Source of the DNA: Cupriavidus taiwanensis LMG 19424
GTDB lineage: Bacteria; Pseudomonadota; Gammaproteobacteria; Burkholderiales; Burkholderiaceae
Direction of reading: 5' to 3'
NCBI RefSeq assembly: GCF_000069785.1
Contig: NC_010528.1
Span: 1,612,001 to 1,676,000 of the forward strand
DNA length: 64,000 bases
Both the position numbers and the translations under genes were made by a program. The notes under the pieces were generated by a model. The model was not told where the DNA came from and made no database searches. It saw only the letters and a program-made list of their open reading frames with translations. Positions 63,242 through 64,000 of the stretch are shown here, piece by piece; within the stretch, counting starts at the first letter, position 1, and each line of letters opens with the position of its first letter.

Positions 63242-64000
63242 CTACATCGGATGGCTGCCCGCGGCGGCCCCGTGCGCCGGGGCATGCTGGACCGCCTGTG
63301 CCGCCGCCACCTGCGCGGCGGCCAGCACCGGCGCGATGCGCACCCCGTTCAGGTCGGCGCCCGACGGCGCCTGGTACAGCCGCAGTCCCAGTTCCGGCAG
63401 GATCGCCAGCAGGTGGTCGAACACATCGCCCTGGATGCGCTCGTAGTCCATCCACGCGGTCAGCGCGGTAAAGCAGTAGATCTCGACCGGGATGCCCTGC
63501 GAATCGGGCTCCATCATGCGCACGTTCAGCAGCAGGTCGTGGTGGATCTCGGGATGCGCCTTCAGGTAGGCAATGCCATAGGCGCGGAACGTGCCGATAT
63601 TGGTCAGCCGGCGCCGGTTGACCGGGTCGTTGCCGGCGGCGATCAGCAGCCGGTTGGCCTCGTCGACCTCGCGCTGCTTTTCTTCCAAATAGTCGTGCAG
63701 CAGGCGGAAGCGCATCAGCGCGTGGACTTCGCGGTCTTCCAGGAAGCGCACGCTGCCCGCATCCAATCGCAAGGTGCGCTTGATCCGGCGCGCGCCGGAC
63801 TCGAACATCTGGCGGTAGTTGCGATAGCTCTCCGAGAACAGCTTGTAGGTCGGCACCGTGGTCACGGTGTTGTCCCAGTTCTGCACCTTGACCGTATGCA
63901 GCGCGATGTCCTTGACGTAGCCGTCGGCATTGCACTGGGGCATTTCGATCCAGTCGCCGATGCGCAGCATGTCGTTGGAGGTCAGCTGCGTGCTCGCCAC
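63242..64000 (-). CDS. MscS-family mechanosensitive channel (N-terminus off the right edge)
   Basis: 252 residues of the C-terminal part. The beta domain of MscS channels is seen (LRIGDWIEMPQCNADGYVKDIALHTVKVQNWDNTVTTVPTYKL in shorter pieces: RIGDWIEMP and VQNWDNTVTTVP), followed by a long helical cytosolic tail (ALMRFRLLHDYLEEKQREVDEAN) as in YbdG. The frame is open to the window edge, so the true start and membrane helices are not visible. It opens under membrane tension to release solutes. Confidence 0.88.
   Translation of the reverse strand: MASTQLTSNDMLRIGDWIEMPQCNADGYVKDIALHTVKVQNWDNTVTTVPTYKLFSESYRNYRQMFESGARRIKRTLRLDAGSVRFLEDREVHALMRFRLLHDYLEEKQREVDEANRLLIAAGNDPVNRRRLTNIGTFRAYGIAYLKAHPEIHHDLLLNVRMMEPDSQGIPVEIYCFTALTAWMDYERIQGDVFDHLLAILPELGLRLYQAPSGADLNGVRIAPVLAAAQVAAAQAVQHAPAHGAAAGSHPM

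Overview
The window looks like a stretch of chromosome from a Cupriavidus-type betaproteobacterium (Burkholderiaceae). The 16S gene has the Cupriavidus/Ralstonia signature, the DNA is GC-rich, and the gene content is typical of that group: several Bug/TctC binding proteins, a beta-oxidation-like cassette under an IclR regulator, a PQQ-dependent quinohaemoprotein dehydrogenase and a group-2 Mrp antiporter. The replicon (main chromosome or second chromosome) cannot be decided from the sequence alone.

Layout. 1-7.1 kb: a TetR regulator (cut by the left edge) diverges from an operon for an acyl-CoA ligase, methylcrotonyl-CoA carboxylase beta and alpha subunits, and a glutathione transferase. 7.3-10.3 kb: a VOC/PhnB-like protein and DNA polymerase II. 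10.3-15.85 kb: a remnant of a PQQ-dehydrogenase gene, then a complete rRNA operon (leader, 16S, 23S, 5S, terminator) whose spacer carries no tRNA genes. 16-19.5 kb: an RRM-like small protein, an SRAP (YedK/HMCES-type) protein, a DUF4142 protein and a secreted copper-radical oxidase. 20.3-23 kb: an aspartate:alanine-exchanger-family transporter and a D-lactate-type dehydrogenase. 23.1-26.2 kb: a mannonate dehydratase-Bug operon, divergent from a FadR/UxuR-type GntR regulator, with an array of TGGT-N2-ACCA operators between them. At 26,291-26,318 lies a near-perfect XerCD dif site, so this is probably the replication terminus. KOPS-like octamers found by eye point toward it from both sides. 26.6-31 kb: a frameshifted acetyltransferase, a glycosyltransferase, a methyltransferase and a DUF72 protein. 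31-37 kb: a six-gene Mrp Na+/H+ antiporter operon. 37.2-39.4 kb: the PQQ dehydrogenase. 39.7-45.5 kb: crotonases, thiolase, SDR and Bug, with an IclR regulator that has two matching operator palindromes.

45.5-59.9 kb is an accessory island: a contact-dependent inhibition locus (cdiB-cdiA-cdiI, E. coli-type order). It encodes a 3,469-residue CdiA exoprotein with a short variable toxin tail and an overlapping immunity gene. Behind it is a decayed second copy of the CdiA 3' region that has lost its toxin. A 48-bp perfect direct repeat, the last 48 bases of the neighbouring bug gene, occurs at both edges of the island, and another bug fragment lies at the left edge. 60-64 kb returns to ordinary genes: an MFS transporter, a hypothetical protein, purT and a MscS-family channel cut by the right edge.

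Genes left of dif that are on the plus strand (including the rRNA operon) and genes right of dif on the minus strand (Mrp, PQQ dehydrogenase) run with the inferred replication forks. The CDI locus runs against its fork.
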